A DNA stretch of 39,138 bases, from contig JARVGJ010000021.1 in NCBI GenBank assembly GCA_029762595.1, positions 1-39,138 of the forward strand, in the 5' to 3' direction. Source of the DNA: Methanolobus sp. (GTDB taxonomy: Archaea; Halobacteriota; Methanosarcinia; Methanosarcinales; Methanosarcinaceae). The notes below the pieces were generated by a model that saw nothing but the letters and a program-made list of their open reading frames with translations, did no database searches and was not told the origin of the DNA. A program made the position numbers and the translations under genes. Below, piece after piece: positions 8,856 through 17,807 of this stretch (position 1 is the first letter of the stretch; every line of letters starts with the position of its first letter).

Positions 8856-10586
8856 TTAATTGCCTCCAAGTGCTGCAAATTCCTTGTCCATCTTCGTCAG
8901 GACAGTGTTCAGTGCACCATCAAAGTCCTCTTCGAACTTGATCTTTGCAAGCTCGTCCTTTGACCCAAGGGACAGGATGTCTTTCATTGGTACACCGTTT
9001 TCCAGTGCTGCCTGTGCCATATCACTGTACTTGGAGATTGCTTTCAACAATTTATACTGTTTGTCAAACGGACAGTATGTGTCAACAGGATGGAATGCAT
9101 TCTGCTGCAGGAAGTATTCCCTGATCATGCGGCATATCTCAAGTATGAGCTGCTGGTCTTCAGGAAGTGCATCGGAACCGACGAGCTGAACGATCTCCTG
9201 AAGTTCAGATTCCTGCTGGAGAAGGTCCATAGCATTGTCCCTGAGAGGTACCCAGTCAGGTGCGACGTTCTCTGTAAACCAGTCAGAAAGACCCTGAGTA
9301 TACAGGCTGTAACTTGTAAGCCAGTTAATAGATGGGAAGTGTCTTCTCTGTGCAAGTTTTGCATCAAGTGCCCAGAAAACTTTCACAATACGAAGAGTAT
9401 TCTGTGTTACCGGCTCTGAGAAGTCACCACCAGGCGGGGAAACTGCACCGATAACTGTAATAGAACCTTCCTCACCACCAAGTGATCTCACAACACCTGC
9501 ACGCTCATAGAATTCTGAGAGCCTTGCGGACAGGTATGCGGGATAACCTTCCTCACCAGGCATTTCTTCAAGCCTTGAGGATATTTCCCTCATTGCTTCT
9601 GCCCATCTGGAGGATGAGTCTGCCATGAGTGATACATCATATCCCATGTCACGGTAGTATTCTGCAATTGTTATACCTGTGTATACGGATGCTTCACGGG
9701 CAGCCACGGGCATGTTGGAAGTGTTTGCGATAAGAACAGTACGCTCCATCAAAGGACGACCGGTCTTTGGATCCTGGAGCTCAGGGAACTCATTCAGTAC
9801 GTCAGCCATCTCGTTTCCACGTTCCCCGCATCCTATGTAAACTACAATATCAGTGTCACTCCACTTTGCAAGCTGCTGCTGGGTAACAGTCTTTCCTGAA
9901 CCGAATGGACCAGGGATAGCTGCTGTACCGCCTTTTGCAACAGGGAAAAGACCATCCAGGATCCTCTGACCAGTGATAAGAGGTCTATTGGGGATGAACT
10001 TCTTGTTTACAGGGCGTGGTTTTCTTACAGGCCACTTCTGCATCATTGAAATTTCCGCACCATTTGTAAGAGTACATATGGTCTCGTCCACTTTAAACTT
10101 CCCGGACTTTATTTCTTCCACTGTACCGGAAACTGTTGGTGGGACCATGATCTTGTGCTCAATGTTCTCTGTTTCCTGAACAACACCAATGATCTCTCCA
10201 CCCTTTACGGAGTCACCAGCTGATAATACAGGCTTGAATTCCCAATTTTTCTCACGATCAAGACCATTAGCAGTAACACCCCTTTCAATAAAGTCTCCCA
10301 TCTTTTCCTGGAGGACTTTCAGAGGTCTCTGTATACCATCATAAATACTTTCCAATAAACCGGGACCAAGTTCAACAGAGAGGGACATTCCAGTGTTCAC
10401 TACAGGCTCACCTGGTTTGATACCGGATGTGTCCTCATATACCTGAACAGTTGCTTTGTCACCTTTAATTCTGATTACCTCGCCCATCAGGCCTTCGTGA
10501 CCAACATGTACCACATCGTACATCTTTGGTTTAATGCCTGTAATAGTAACCACAGGCCCGGCCACTCGATAAATTTCACCTTTCAT
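8856..10586 (-). CDS. atpA: A-type ATP synthase catalytic subunit A
   Basis: This is the catalytic subunit (576 aa) that binds and makes ATP. The P-loop GPFGSGKT has its Lys at residue 232 and is preceded by [10 protein letters not shown]. The catalytic GERGNEM and [13 protein letters not shown] segments are present, as is the long non-homologous region between the N-terminal barrel and the P-loop that marks A subunits. The ATG at 10586 is chosen over the in-frame GTG at 10592 because it overlaps the atpF stop as ATGA, which implies translational coupling. No intein or other insertion is present. Confidence 0.97.
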   Translation of the reverse strand: MKGEIYRVAGPVVTITGIKPKMYDVVHVGHEGLMGEVIRIKGDKATVQVYEDTSGIKPGEPVVNTGMSLSVELGPGLLESIYDGIQRPLKVLQEKMGDFIERGVTANGLDREKNWEFKPVLSAGDSVKGGEIIGVVQETENIEHKIMVPPTVSGTVEEIKSGKFKVDETICTLTNGAEISMMQKWPVRKPRPVNKKFIPNRPLITGQRILDGLFPVAKGGTAAIPGPFGSGKTVTQQQLAKWSDTDIVVYIGCGERGNEMADVLNEFPELQDPKTGRPLMERTVLIANTSNMPVAAREASVYTGITIAEYYRDMGYDVSLMADSSSRWAEAMREISSRLEEMPGEEGYPAYLSARLSEFYERAGVVRSLGGEEGSITVIGAVSPPGGDFSEPVTQNTLRIVKVFWALDAKLAQRRHFPSINWLTSYSLYTQGLSDWFTENVAPDWVPLRDNAMDLLQQESELQEIVQLVGSDALPEDQQLILEICRMIREYFLQQNAFHPVDTYCPFDKQYKLLKAISKYSDMAQAALENGVPMKDILSLGSKDELAKIKFEEDFDGALNTVLTKMDKEFAALGGN

Positions 10587-10882
10587 TTCCACAGATCTAC
10601 ACCTACCGATTGCTTTATTTTTTCCCTTAAGTTCGAACTTTCACCACTACCTCCGAGAGTCACAATAGTTGGCTCAACAGAGTCATTAATAGTGTTTCTC
10701 AACATCTCCGGTAGTTTATTCAGATCATCACCGTGCATTACCAGAATGCCGACTTCCCGATCCCCAAGTATTTTCTCTACAGTAGGTTCAAGTTCGCTAT
10801 TGTTAACTTCATATATCTTTTTGACACCAGCCAATCTGAAACCTGTTACAAACTCACTATTTCCAACTACAGCTAATTCCAT
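10583..10882 (-). CDS. atpF: A-type ATP synthase subunit F
   Basis: Subunit F (99 aa) sits on the central stalk with D and helps couple rotation and regulation. The N-terminal [22 protein letters not shown] is characteristic, followed by the segment [15 protein letters not shown]. Its start overlaps the atpC stop by one base (TGATG) and its stop overlaps the atpA start by four, so it is tightly coupled on both sides. The length is typical. Confidence 0.95.
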   Translation of the reverse strand: MELAVVGNSEFVTGFRLAGVKKIYEVNNSELEPTVEKILGDREVGILVMHGDDLNKLPEMLRNTINDSVEPTIVTLGGSGESSNLREKIKQSVGVDLWK

Positions 10883-11952
10883 CAGATCACCAACTGTTCC
10901 TTGATAGTATCATCATCGAGTCCAGCGGCTTTACCGCGCACGATTATCCGCAGATTATTAACCTCGTTCTGCTTACTTAGCATGTAGTCCATTATTGGCA
11001 CTATTGAGATCGGATAAACATGTGAAAAACTTGCTGCAGATTTAAGCCTGTGTTTCTTAAGCCGTGTTTCAACATCAATCAGCGATTTCATATCCGGACT
11101 CACCAGATCGGATATCTCTTTCCAGTAAGAATACTTCTCAAGCTCATTGATGAACTCTTCAAATGAGAAGGGCATCAGTTTTTGTATTGTCTTAAGATCA
11201 ATCTCAAGACCTCCCTCGATCATCAGATCCATCATCTGTGGATCATAAAGCTCTGCCTTCTTAAGGCGGAAAAGGATCATAAGGTTAGTTATATCGATGC
11301 CGACACGGATAAACTTTGCAAATAGCTTCCTGTCCTTGGATTTTGAGCTGCCTGCTACGACAAAGAGCCCATCGTAATATAACTTATCCAAGTGGTTCTC
11401 TACATCCGAAAGATTGGTACCATCATAGTCTTTGAGTATCGGGTAGTATTCGGTGCCTTCAAATTCTGATATGATCTCTTCATAACTTCCCTTTGCAGCC
11501 AATTCTGAAAGGAAAGTGTAGGTCAGACTACCACCTGCAACAATTGCCTCTAATACCTCTTCCTTTGAGGCCTTGCAGTAATCGCCTCGAAGTATGGTCT
11601 TGATGTTCCAGATATCGTACTCCTTAAGGTATTCAGCAATTAAGAAATTGACCTCACCTTCAGAGATATTTAGCAGCTTCCTGAAAGTAACAGAAAGGTT
11701 CCTGTTCAGGGAGTGCTCCACCAGGTCCACACCATCATATTTCAGCGCCAGTTCATCGACATCTTCTTTATACCCGGATTCACCAATGAACCTGGTGATC
11801 TCATCAATACTCATATTCATGAGTCGGGGATAGGCCTCCTTTGGCAAGAGCTTACTTTTCATTGCACGAACACGCGATACTGTATATGCGTATTTTGCGT
11901 GACTTTTTGAACCGGAATTGTAGCCACGCTTTAATTTCTGCAACAGCCTCAT
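10882..11952 (-). CDS. atpC: A-type ATP synthase subunit C
   Basis: Subunit C (356 aa, the V-ATPase d homologue) is the funnel-shaped adaptor that joins the central stalk to the c ring. The N-terminal [27 protein letters not shown] and the following helical domains match the family. The repeated three-fold helical arrangement is visible as recurring Leu- and Tyr-rich helices with [19 protein letters not shown] in the middle. GGTGA precedes the ATG, which lies seven bases after the atpE stop. No membrane segment is present, as expected. Confidence 0.95.
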   Translation of the reverse strand: MRLLQKLKRGYNSGSKSHAKYAYTVSRVRAMKSKLLPKEAYPRLMNMSIDEITRFIGESGYKEDVDELALKYDGVDLVEHSLNRNLSVTFRKLLNISEGEVNFLIAEYLKEYDIWNIKTILRGDYCKASKEEVLEAIVAGGSLTYTFLSELAAKGSYEEIISEFEGTEYYPILKDYDGTNLSDVENHLDKLYYDGLFVVAGSSKSKDRKLFAKFIRVGIDITNLMILFRLKKAELYDPQMMDLMIEGGLEIDLKTIQKLMPFSFEEFINELEKYSYWKEISDLVSPDMKSLIDVETRLKKHRLKSAASFSHVYPISIVPIMDYMLSKQNEVNNLRIIVRGKAAGLDDDTIKEQLVI

Positions 11953-11959
11953 TTAGAAA

Positions 11960-12511
11960 TCACCCGAATAAGATATCAGAGGTTTGCTTCAACAACTGCT
12001 CACTTACACTCTTAAGAATGACATCGTAGGTATAATCCAGCCTTACAGTCCCATCTTCATTCTCAATGACAACGCCACCGAGACAGTCGATGTTGCCAGC
12101 ATATTCGAGAGAACTCAGTTTCCTCACAATCTCTTCTGATGCTGCATTGGAGTATATCCTTTTACCGCCGGCTTCGTTTTTCATAATAATGACTCTTAGA
12201 AGCTCTTCATTCTTTTCAGGGGAAAATGCGGCTATGGATCTTTCAGCTCTGGTATATACATCTTCAAGCAATTCCTTACGTGCATTGAGCAGTGTGCGCT
12301 TTACTTCAAGATTTGCGCTGGATATTTCTTGCTGTCTCATTTTACGGGCATCATCCTCTGCCATGGCAAGGCGTTCACCCATGACCTTCTTCGCGGCCTG
12401 CCGGGCATCCTCTATAATGAGGGAAGCCTCTGCATCAGCCTCGCGGTTCAAACGGGCCACTTCTGCCTGTGCAACATCTATGATATCCTTAACAACAATT
12501 TCAAGTCCCAT
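11960..12511 (-). CDS. atpE: A-type ATP synthase subunit E
   Basis: Subunit E (183 aa) forms, with H, the peripheral stalks that hold the head still. The N-terminal two thirds are a charged, Ala-rich coiled coil (AEVARLNREADAEASLIIEDARQAAKK). The C-terminal part forms a compact domain with GGVVIENEDGTVRLDYTYD, which is typical. Two ATGs are close together. The one at 12511 is chosen because GGTGA lies six to seven bases before it, whereas it nearly touches the ATG at 12517. A perfect hairpin (12533-12557) lies between this gene and atpK. Confidence 0.95.
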   Translation of the reverse strand: MGLEIVVKDIIDVAQAEVARLNREADAEASLIIEDARQAAKKVMGERLAMAEDDARKMRQQEISSANLEVKRTLLNARKELLEDVYTRAERSIAAFSPEKNEELLRVIIMKNEAGGKRIYSNAASEEIVRKLSSLEYAGNIDCLGGVVIENEDGTVRLDYTYDVILKSVSEQLLKQTSDILFG

Positions 12512-12532
12512 GCTCATTCACCTTCAAAATGA

Positions 12533-12557
12533 TTTAAGAGCGAACAATGCTCTTAAA
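12533..12557 (-). promoter_or_regulatory. perfect intercistronic hairpin between atpK and atpE
   Basis: TTTAAGAGC, a seven-base loop and GCTCTTAAA form a perfect nine-bp stem in the transcript. It starts about five bases after the atpK stop and ends 21 bases before the atpE ATG. No T-run follows, so it is not a simple terminator. The position suggests an mRNA processing or stabilising element, because the c subunit is needed in many copies per enzyme. Confidence 0.6.
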
Positions 12558-12562
12558 CCAAC

Positions 12563-12796
12563 TTATAGCATCAATATTGCGACTACCAGACCGAAAATGA
12601 CAATCGTTTCTGGAATTACAGTAAGGATCAGACCCTTACCGAAAAGGCCTTCATTCTCAGCCATTGCACCTATTGCGGCAGCACCGATGTCTCTTTCTGC
12701 ATATGCTGATGCAAGACCCGTAAGTCCTACTGCAAGTGCTGCTCCGATTGCTTTCAATCCTGCTGGATCTGTCATTGTTACTGCTTCTGTTACCAT
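12563..12796 (-). CDS. atpK: A-type ATP synthase proteolipid (c) subunit
   Basis: This is the 77-residue rotor-ring subunit with two membrane helices. Helix 1 is the Gly/Ala-rich IGAALAVGLTGLASAYAE, followed by a polar loop (AMAENEGLFGK). Helix 2 carries the ion-binding carboxylate Glu63 (VIPETIVIFGL). It is a single hairpin rather than a duplicated or triplicated form. Whether it binds Na+ or H+ cannot be decided from these residues alone. GGAGG lies eight bases before the ATG, inside the last codons of atpI, and is the strongest ribosome site of the operon. Confidence 0.96.
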   Translation of the reverse strand: MVTEAVTMTDPAGLKAIGAALAVGLTGLASAYAERDIGAAAIGAMAENEGLFGKGLILTVIPETIVIFGLVVAILML

Positions 12797-12797
12797 T

Positions 12798-14735
12798 TTA
12801 TTTTTCCTCCGTGTATTTTCTTATATATCCGAATGGATCGTATTTGCGCCCCCCACCTTCGTAGAATTTACCAAAGAACTCTACGTACTGTAACCTGAGT
12901 GCGTGCAAACCGGGGGCAATTATACTCAGGATAGTATTTAAAGAGTGTCCAAATATGAACACAACAATCGCAAAGAGAGTCATCGCACCAATTTGCGACC
13001 CTGGCTGCCATATCATGCCAAAGGCGATGAAGTTGACAGTTGACGCAATGGAGATGGACGACAAACCGACAGCTATTATACGAGTATAGGAAAGGGAATT
13101 GCTCAGTATAGATGGTAATTCTATAGGGCCCTTTATCCCTTCTCCCTTGAGAAGCATGGCCACACCAATTATGAATATTACCGCTCCAAGAATGATTGGT
13201 AACATACCCAGGTATCCAAGAACTGTAAGAAAGATACCAAGCTGTACGACAAACCAGCTTCCCTTCTCAAAGATAGCTGCAAAGATACCGTGCTTCCTCT
13301 TCTCATTGATAAAGCCCACCAAATATCCAATGTTTATATGGATCAAACCAACAAAGACGGTAGCAACGATGAATGTCATTATAAGATGAGTCCTGTGTAA
13401 AGGATAACCAATAACTTCACCTGCAAACGGAGTCGCAATAAGATCTATGGTTTCAAAACCAGGAATCAAACCAGGGGTACCATGGTAGCCGGCTAGCGGG
13501 AATCCAAGGAATTCACCGTAAAGGATACCAAAAAGGAACGCTGATATCTGACAATATATCAGGATGTTCATTAAAGACTTTATCGCGTCCGAGGACACGA
13601 CCTTCTTAATGACAATGGAAAGTGTCGCCAGAATAAGCGCATAACCCATGTCACCAAGAATCATACCATATAAAAGAGGGAAAGTTATGAATATCAAAGC
13701 GGAAGGATCAATCTCTTTATAAGTCGGACGGCCATAAAGATTCATAATCTCCTGAAGAGGTGATACTACCTTGGGATTGTTATACTCTATAGGAACCTTT
13801 GGAACATCTGACTTAGAAATCTCCTGTGTATAAATGAATGCACGGGAACTTGTAGCCTTATTGACTATCTGCTCCAGTTCACCATAACGCTCTGTAGGCA
13901 GCCACCCGTCAATAAGGAAAGAACTTTCGGTTGTGGCTATCCTGAGCGGAGCATCGGATTTTTGCACCTCTATAGAGAGTAACTCGTTGCTTGCAAGGAT
14001 AAAATCGCCATACTGTTGCTTAAGAGCATCGATATCTTGCTCAATAGCATCAATCTTTCCAAGCAACTCAGCCTCCTTGCCCTCAATATCCGCTATTAAG
14101 CGAGAAGGAACGCCACTGAGTTGTGGGACTTTCAGTTCCTTGAAAGTAAAGGAGGGAAGCATTTCTGTAACTTCTGCAGCTTTCTCCCTGGCCACAAAGA
14201 GAACGATTACACCAGAATGACTATCATAGAATAACTCAAATGATGAAGTGATCTTGGATAATGAAGGAGTTATATCTTCTTTTACATGCCCGGTAAATAC
14301 ATCCAGGCTCTCATAACCCCGATAGAGATCAAGATCGAGATCAATGTTGATGAAAGGTGAAAGATCCCTCTTGGTAGAGAGCACATCTTTAAGCTCATTC
14401 TCAAGCATGCTTTTTTTCTCTACATGCGCATCAAGTTCCGCATCCAGGGAATCAAGACAATTGTCGAGCTGCGTGCAAACAGCCTTAGTGCTCTGCTTTT
14501 CAGCCGTGTTGTCTTTTACACCTAGCAGGCTTGCAATGGATCTTATCTTGACAAGTTGCTTTGAAAGTTCACTTCCATTATCAAATGGTTTTCCGATCTT
14601 AAGGTAAGAATCATCTTCTTCAACAAAGTCCTCTATCTGGAACAGATTGCCATTGTGCAGAGCATCGACCGTATTTTCAAGGATATCCTTATGGCCAACA
14701 ATTACGGCACGAGTCATCTGTTTAGGTCTAAGCAT
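12798..14735 (-). CDS. atpI: A-type ATP synthase subunit I (a subunit)
   Basis: This is the stator membrane subunit (645 aa) that carries ions to the c ring. The N-terminal half is soluble and coiled-coil rich (residues about 1-330). The C-terminal half has roughly seven to eight membrane helices. The conserved membrane segment SNSLSYTRIIAVGLSSISIAS contains the Arg expected to face the c-ring Glu, and FGHSLNTILSIIAPGLHALRLQYVEFFGKFYEGGG is also diagnostic. The frame opens at a TTG (14750), but the ATG at 14735, preceded by GAGAGGT, fits better. It overlaps the end of atpH by eight bases. Confidence 0.95.
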   Translation of the reverse strand: MLRPKQMTRAVIVGHKDILENTVDALHNGNLFQIEDFVEEDDSYLKIGKPFDNGSELSKQLVKIRSIASLLGVKDNTAEKQSTKAVCTQLDNCLDSLDAELDAHVEKKSMLENELKDVLSTKRDLSPFINIDLDLDLYRGYESLDVFTGHVKEDITPSLSKITSSFELFYDSHSGVIVLFVAREKAAEVTEMLPSFTFKELKVPQLSGVPSRLIADIEGKEAELLGKIDAIEQDIDALKQQYGDFILASNELLSIEVQKSDAPLRIATTESSFLIDGWLPTERYGELEQIVNKATSSRAFIYTQEISKSDVPKVPIEYNNPKVVSPLQEIMNLYGRPTYKEIDPSALIFITFPLLYGMILGDMGYALILATLSIVIKKVVSSDAIKSLMNILIYCQISAFLFGILYGEFLGFPLAGYHGTPGLIPGFETIDLIATPFAGEVIGYPLHRTHLIMTFIVATVFVGLIHINIGYLVGFINEKRKHGIFAAIFEKGSWFVVQLGIFLTVLGYLGMLPIILGAVIFIIGVAMLLKGEGIKGPIELPSILSNSLSYTRIIAVGLSSISIASTVNFIAFGMIWQPGSQIGAMTLFAIVVFIFGHSLNTILSIIAPGLHALRLQYVEFFGKFYEGGGRKYDPFGYIRKYTEEK

Positions 14736-15054
14736 GCACTGACCTCTCAAACTCTGTTAACAGATTGTCAACTGCTTTATCTATTCTCGATGAAGCATTC
14801 TTTATGATCTCTTCTGCCTGTTCGTTACCATCTGCAAGGATCTTTGCTTTATCAGAAGCTATAGACACCTCAGCGGCTTGTATTGCATTTTGAGCAGAGC
14901 TTTGTGCATCTGATTCGGCCTGTTTTATGATTTCCCTGGCCTCGGCACGTGCACTGGCGATACGGTCGTTTTTTCTTTTCCTACCGTCGTCAACCATTTT
15001 TCGTGCATTGTCTTCTGCATCCTTGATTTCCGACAAGATTTTTTCTTTGGCCAT
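14728..15054 (-). CDS. atpH: A-type ATP synthase subunit H
   Basis: Subunit H (108 aa) is an almost continuous helix that pairs with E in the peripheral stalk. The sequence is rich in Ala, Lys and Glu, with right-handed coiled-coil spacing (EIIKQAESDAQSSAQNAIQAAE) and no globular part. The ATG at 15054 (MAKEKILSEIKDAED) has GAGG at a good distance. The upstream in-frame ATG at 15066 lacks one. It is the first gene of the operon, and a consensus TATA box lies about 65-75 bases upstream. Confidence 0.93.
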   Translation of the reverse strand: MAKEKILSEIKDAEDNARKMVDDGRKRKNDRIASARAEAREIIKQAESDAQSSAQNAIQAAEVSIASDKAKILADGNEQAEEIIKNASSRIDKAVDNLLTEFERSVHA

Positions 15055-15119
15055 ACTAATCCTCATGTGATGAATTAATTATTATCCCGAATAAATCAAC
15101 ATCTCCTACTGCTAACTAA

Positions 15120-15128
15120 CATATAAAG
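15120..15128 (-). promoter_or_regulatory. TATA box of the ATP synthase operon
   Basis: On the minus strand the sequence reads CTTTATATG, with CCGAATA just upstream as a possible BRE. A start site would fall near 15097, leaving a leader of about 40 bases before atpH. No gene is seen between it and the rSAM gene that ends at 15281. Confidence 0.55.
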
Positions 15129-15280
15129 TATTCGGTTTTCCCGATACCAGTAAATCGATATACATAATGATTTATCATTGAAATGATGACTATCAGCTCC
15201 AAACCATTTTTCTAAGGTACTCATTGAACAATGGTTTTGGAACATCTTTGATAAACCAAAAATATTACTGATGAACAACC

Positions 15281-16462
15281 TCACTTATCCATTCTGAGTG
15301 GTAACTGCGTACCTTCAGCTATATTACGAATATACTTGCTCCTGAAATCAGGGTTGCGCATCATACAATGATCAGCCGAACATTTGTAAGCTTCATGCTG
15401 ACCCATCCTTTCCCATATATCCGAAAGATCCTCCTCACGAATATTCCCGAATGACAGCGGAGTATATGCACATGGGAGGATATCCCCACCGGCAGTTGCA
15501 TGCATCCACCTTCTTCCTGCAAAGCAGCCAAACTGATCAGGACCCATAAAATATGGGAAGGCAGTAACCCTTGGACCATCCTCTTTCCTGTTCATTGACT
15601 TCTGGAACCTGCCAAGACTTTCTACATCCTTTGCAGTGATGACCTCATCCTCATGGTCCATCCAGCGACCCACGGCAACTATCTCATAGATGGATAACTC
15701 CTGCATACCCATATTTGCCGCAAAGTTATAGAACTCATCAAGGTCGTCCATGTTATCCGGGGAAACAACCACGAAAAGATCTGCCAGGATATCTGCATCC
15801 AGTATATGCCTTATACCATCCACAGTATCCTTAAAAGCGCCTTCCCGGCCCCTTACACGATCATGTTCCTGCTCATAAGGACTGTCAAGGCTCATATGAG
15901 CTGCAAACAGTCCTGCAGCCTTCAGATCAGCTGCCCTCTTACCATTCAGACCGAAACCCGATGTGAAACATGTTGCAATTGCACGGCTCTTGTCTACCTT
16001 TGCAACCATTTCCTCAAGGTCTTTGCGAAGCATTGTCTCCCCACCATCGAAAGAAATGTAATAAGAGCCGATGTCAATGGCCTGTTGTATTGCACTATTG
16101 ATCTCATCAAATGATAGGACAGGTTCTGCTACAATATCAGCAGCACCGCAATGGATGCAATCATTGGGGCAACTTGTTGTAATCCCAATGGAAAACTGGT
16201 CCGGAACCCTCTTTTTAAGAATAGAGGACACCTGTGAATTGATCATCCTGTTAAATATTCCGCCAGGCATCGGAGGGGCCCATGTTGAGAATATGACTTG
16301 CTCCTCATCTGCATAAATAGGCTTCTCTTCCAGGAAGATCCTGTTGATGCGCTTAATAATAGGTTTTGCAACAGGAGACAATGGCCCTTCGGTATCAAGG
16401 ACAACTTTCCCGTTATCTGTACTTGCATTTACTTTAATTACTGACTTATCGTAAACCCTCAT
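15281..16462 (-). CDS. radical SAM/SPASM-type protein of unknown substrate
   Basis: This 393-residue enzyme has a radical SAM core with the 4Fe-4S cysteines in CPNDCIHC (Cys98, 102, 105) and a SAM-binding FDGGETMLRKDLEEM. The C-terminal region carries further cysteines (FGCFAG, ILPCAYTP, YKCSADHC) in a twitch/SPASM arrangement for an auxiliary cluster. About 90 residues without a recognised domain precede the core. It is not AhbC or AhbD, as it lacks their N-terminal sequence and layout. It follows the prenyl synthase by about 40 bases and seems to be the last gene of the ccmE operon, just before the ATP synthase promoter. A role in methanophenazine or cytochrome assembly is possible but is inferred from position only. 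Confidence 0.85.
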   Translation of the reverse strand: MRVYDKSVIKVNASTDNGKVVLDTEGPLSPVAKPIIKRINRIFLEEKPIYADEEQVIFSTWAPPMPGGIFNRMINSQVSSILKKRVPDQFSIGITTSCPNDCIHCGAADIVAEPVLSFDEINSAIQQAIDIGSYYISFDGGETMLRKDLEEMVAKVDKSRAIATCFTSGFGLNGKRAADLKAAGLFAAHMSLDSPYEQEHDRVRGREGAFKDTVDGIRHILDADILADLFVVVSPDNMDDLDEFYNFAANMGMQELSIYEIVAVGRWMDHEDEVITAKDVESLGRFQKSMNRKEDGPRVTAFPYFMGPDQFGCFAGRRWMHATAGGDILPCAYTPLSFGNIREEDLSDIWERMGQHEAYKCSADHCMMRNPDFRSKYIRNIAEGTQLPLRMDK

Positions 16463-16503
16463 GAAGTCACCTGATAATTGAATAATATAAAAGGAAAACT
16501 GAA

Positions 16504-17373
16504 TTAGAGAATATCCTCCGCAAGCATATCAACAGTAATAAGATCGGTCACAATCTCCAGCTTATCCCTTGCATCTGAAGGCGGGAACAAAGCAAGGACA
16601 TCTTTTGCATCCTGTACACAAATACGCACCTGCTCCAGAGTTTTCTCCACAGCATGAGCATGGTCCATCACCCTCCTGTAAATAAGTGGTAATGTGACCG
16701 ATTCATAAGTTGAGCTCTTGTCTTCCAGCTTGTCAAGATATTCAAGCAGATCATCGACTATCTGATAAGCATTGCCAACATTCTCACCAAAGGACCGTAA
16801 CTTCAGGGCTATTTCCTCATCAGCCCCGGCAACATATGCACCGATTGCGGCACTGGCAGCGAAAAGCGATCCTGTCTTCTTACTAATACACTCAAAATAA
16901 TTCTGTTCCCTAAACTCCTCGCTGACGCTTGAAATATCGATCGTTTCACCTTCAGCCATGTACATGCCAGCCCTGCCAAACTCATGCACCGCATTATTAC
17001 CATATCCGGATATAAGAGATATGGCTTTTGATATCAGGAAATCACCGCAAAGTATGGCCGCAGGAATACCGTACTTCTTATGAGCTGATTCCACACCCCT
17101 GCGTACAAGCCCCCCGTCAAGCACATCATCATGTATCAGAGAAGCAGAGTGTATGAATTCAATGGCCAGTGCGGCATTGATGCCATCATCAGGATTTCCG
17201 CCACACATCTCCGTACATAAAACAAGCACCACAGGCCGTATATTCTTACCGCCGGAACTGCATATATGCAGAAGCATCCTCTTCATCTGAGAGTGATCAT
17301 CCATGGAACTGACCATCTCATCTTTAGCTGCCCTGATAAGCTGGTATTCGTCCATATCTTCAATCTGCATCAT
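16504..17373 (-). CDS. trans-polyprenyl diphosphate synthase, probably long chain (C25)
   Basis: This 289-residue prenyltransferase condenses isopentenyl diphosphate onto an allylic diphosphate. The first Asp-rich motif is DDVLD in FIHSASLIHDDVLDGG and the second is DDLLE in YQIVDDLLEYL, where the last Asp of the usual DDxxD is Glu. The substrate-binding GGKNIRP is near the N-terminus. The residues four and five places before the first motif are Ser and Ala, not the bulky aromatic of archaeal GGPP synthases, which should allow products longer than C20. Methanophenazine needs a C25 tail, so a geranylfarnesyl diphosphate synthase role is likely. It lies 16 bases after ccmE. No strong ribosome site is seen for the ATG ATG start. 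Confidence 0.9.
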   Translation of the reverse strand: MMQIEDMDEYQLIRAAKDEMVSSMDDHSQMKRMLLHICSSGGKNIRPVVLVLCTEMCGGNPDDGINAALAIEFIHSASLIHDDVLDGGLVRRGVESAHKKYGIPAAILCGDFLISKAISLISGYGNNAVHEFGRAGMYMAEGETIDISSVSEEFREQNYFECISKKTGSLFAASAAIGAYVAGADEEIALKLRSFGENVGNAYQIVDDLLEYLDKLEDKSSTYESVTLPLIYRRVMDHAHAVEKTLEQVRICVQDAKDVLALFPPSDARDKLEIVTDLITVDMLAEDIL

Positions 17374-17389
17374 ACATTCAGCCCAGTAA

Positions 17390-17770
17390 TCATTCGGAAT
17401 ATTTCGAAGGACAGCCCATAACTATCCGGTTTGCCTCTATCAGGTCACTGGAAATCATCTTTCCACTTATGCTAATACTTTGTCCTTCTGCAAGATTAGC
17501 GGGAAGTGAACCGGTATACTCGACATTCATTTCAAAAGAGGAATCCTCAAGGTCCAAGAGTGTAAAAGAGGTACCACCTGTCGATATATGCAAAGTGCCA
17601 TCCTTGATCACTCCCATGGTATTCACATCATATCCGACATGCCTTCCAGAGTCTGATGAAAGATCGGAGATCATTAGGTATCCCTGGGAAAGGTCCACAT
17701 TCCAGAGACCCACAAAACCAACAATAGCAATAAAAGCAATTGCTAAAATAGTTTTTTGTTTTTTATCCAT
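17390..17770 (-). CDS. ccmE: CcmE-like haem chaperone with archaeal CxxxY motif
   Basis: CcmE receives haem outside the membrane and passes it on for attachment to apocytochrome c. This 126-residue protein has one N-terminal membrane anchor (TILAIAFIAIVGFVGLW) followed by a small beta-rich domain of OB-fold type. The C-terminal tail MGCPSKYSE holds Cys120xxxTyr124. In the usual bacterial protein the haem ligand motif is HxxxY, while archaeal and some sulfate-reducer CcmE proteins use CxxxY. The start has GAGGT upstream. It appears to be the first gene of an operon with the prenyl synthase and the rSAM protein. No ccmABC or ccmF genes are in the window. Confidence 0.85.
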   Translation of the reverse strand: MDKKQKTILAIAFIAIVGFVGLWNVDLSQGYLMISDLSSDSGRHVGYDVNTMGVIKDGTLHISTGGTSFTLLDLEDSSFEMNVEYTGSLPANLAEGQSISISGKMISSDLIEANRIVMGCPSKYSE

Positions 17771-17774
17771 GAAG

Positions 17775-17807
17775 CTACCTCATCGTGACATACTACTTCA
17801 TCATGAC
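17775..17807 (-). repeat. imperfect tandem repeat in the ccmE leader
   Basis: On the minus strand GTCATGATGAAGTAG and GTCACGATGAGGTAG, which agree at 13 of 15 positions, are separated by TAT. The downstream copy contains the ccmE Shine-Dalgarno sequence (GAGGT). The upstream copy has the weaker GAAGT and contains the tiny open frame ATG ATG AAG TAG. Confidence 0.5.

Noticed and set aside
12066-12893. 275-codon open frame on the plus strand
   Set aside because: It runs opposite atpE, atpK and the end of atpI, all clearly coding on the minus strand, and its Ser/Ala-rich product is typical of an antisense shadow.
15096-15284. 62-codon open frame on the minus strand between the rSAM gene and atpH
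   Set aside because: No ribosome site or recognisable composition; it spans the TATA box of the atp operon.
15281-16462. Assignment of this radical SAM gene as the missing ahbC
   Set aside because: The N-terminal 90 residues do not resemble AhbC as I know it, and the operon partners are ccmE and a prenyl synthase rather than haem-ring enzymes.
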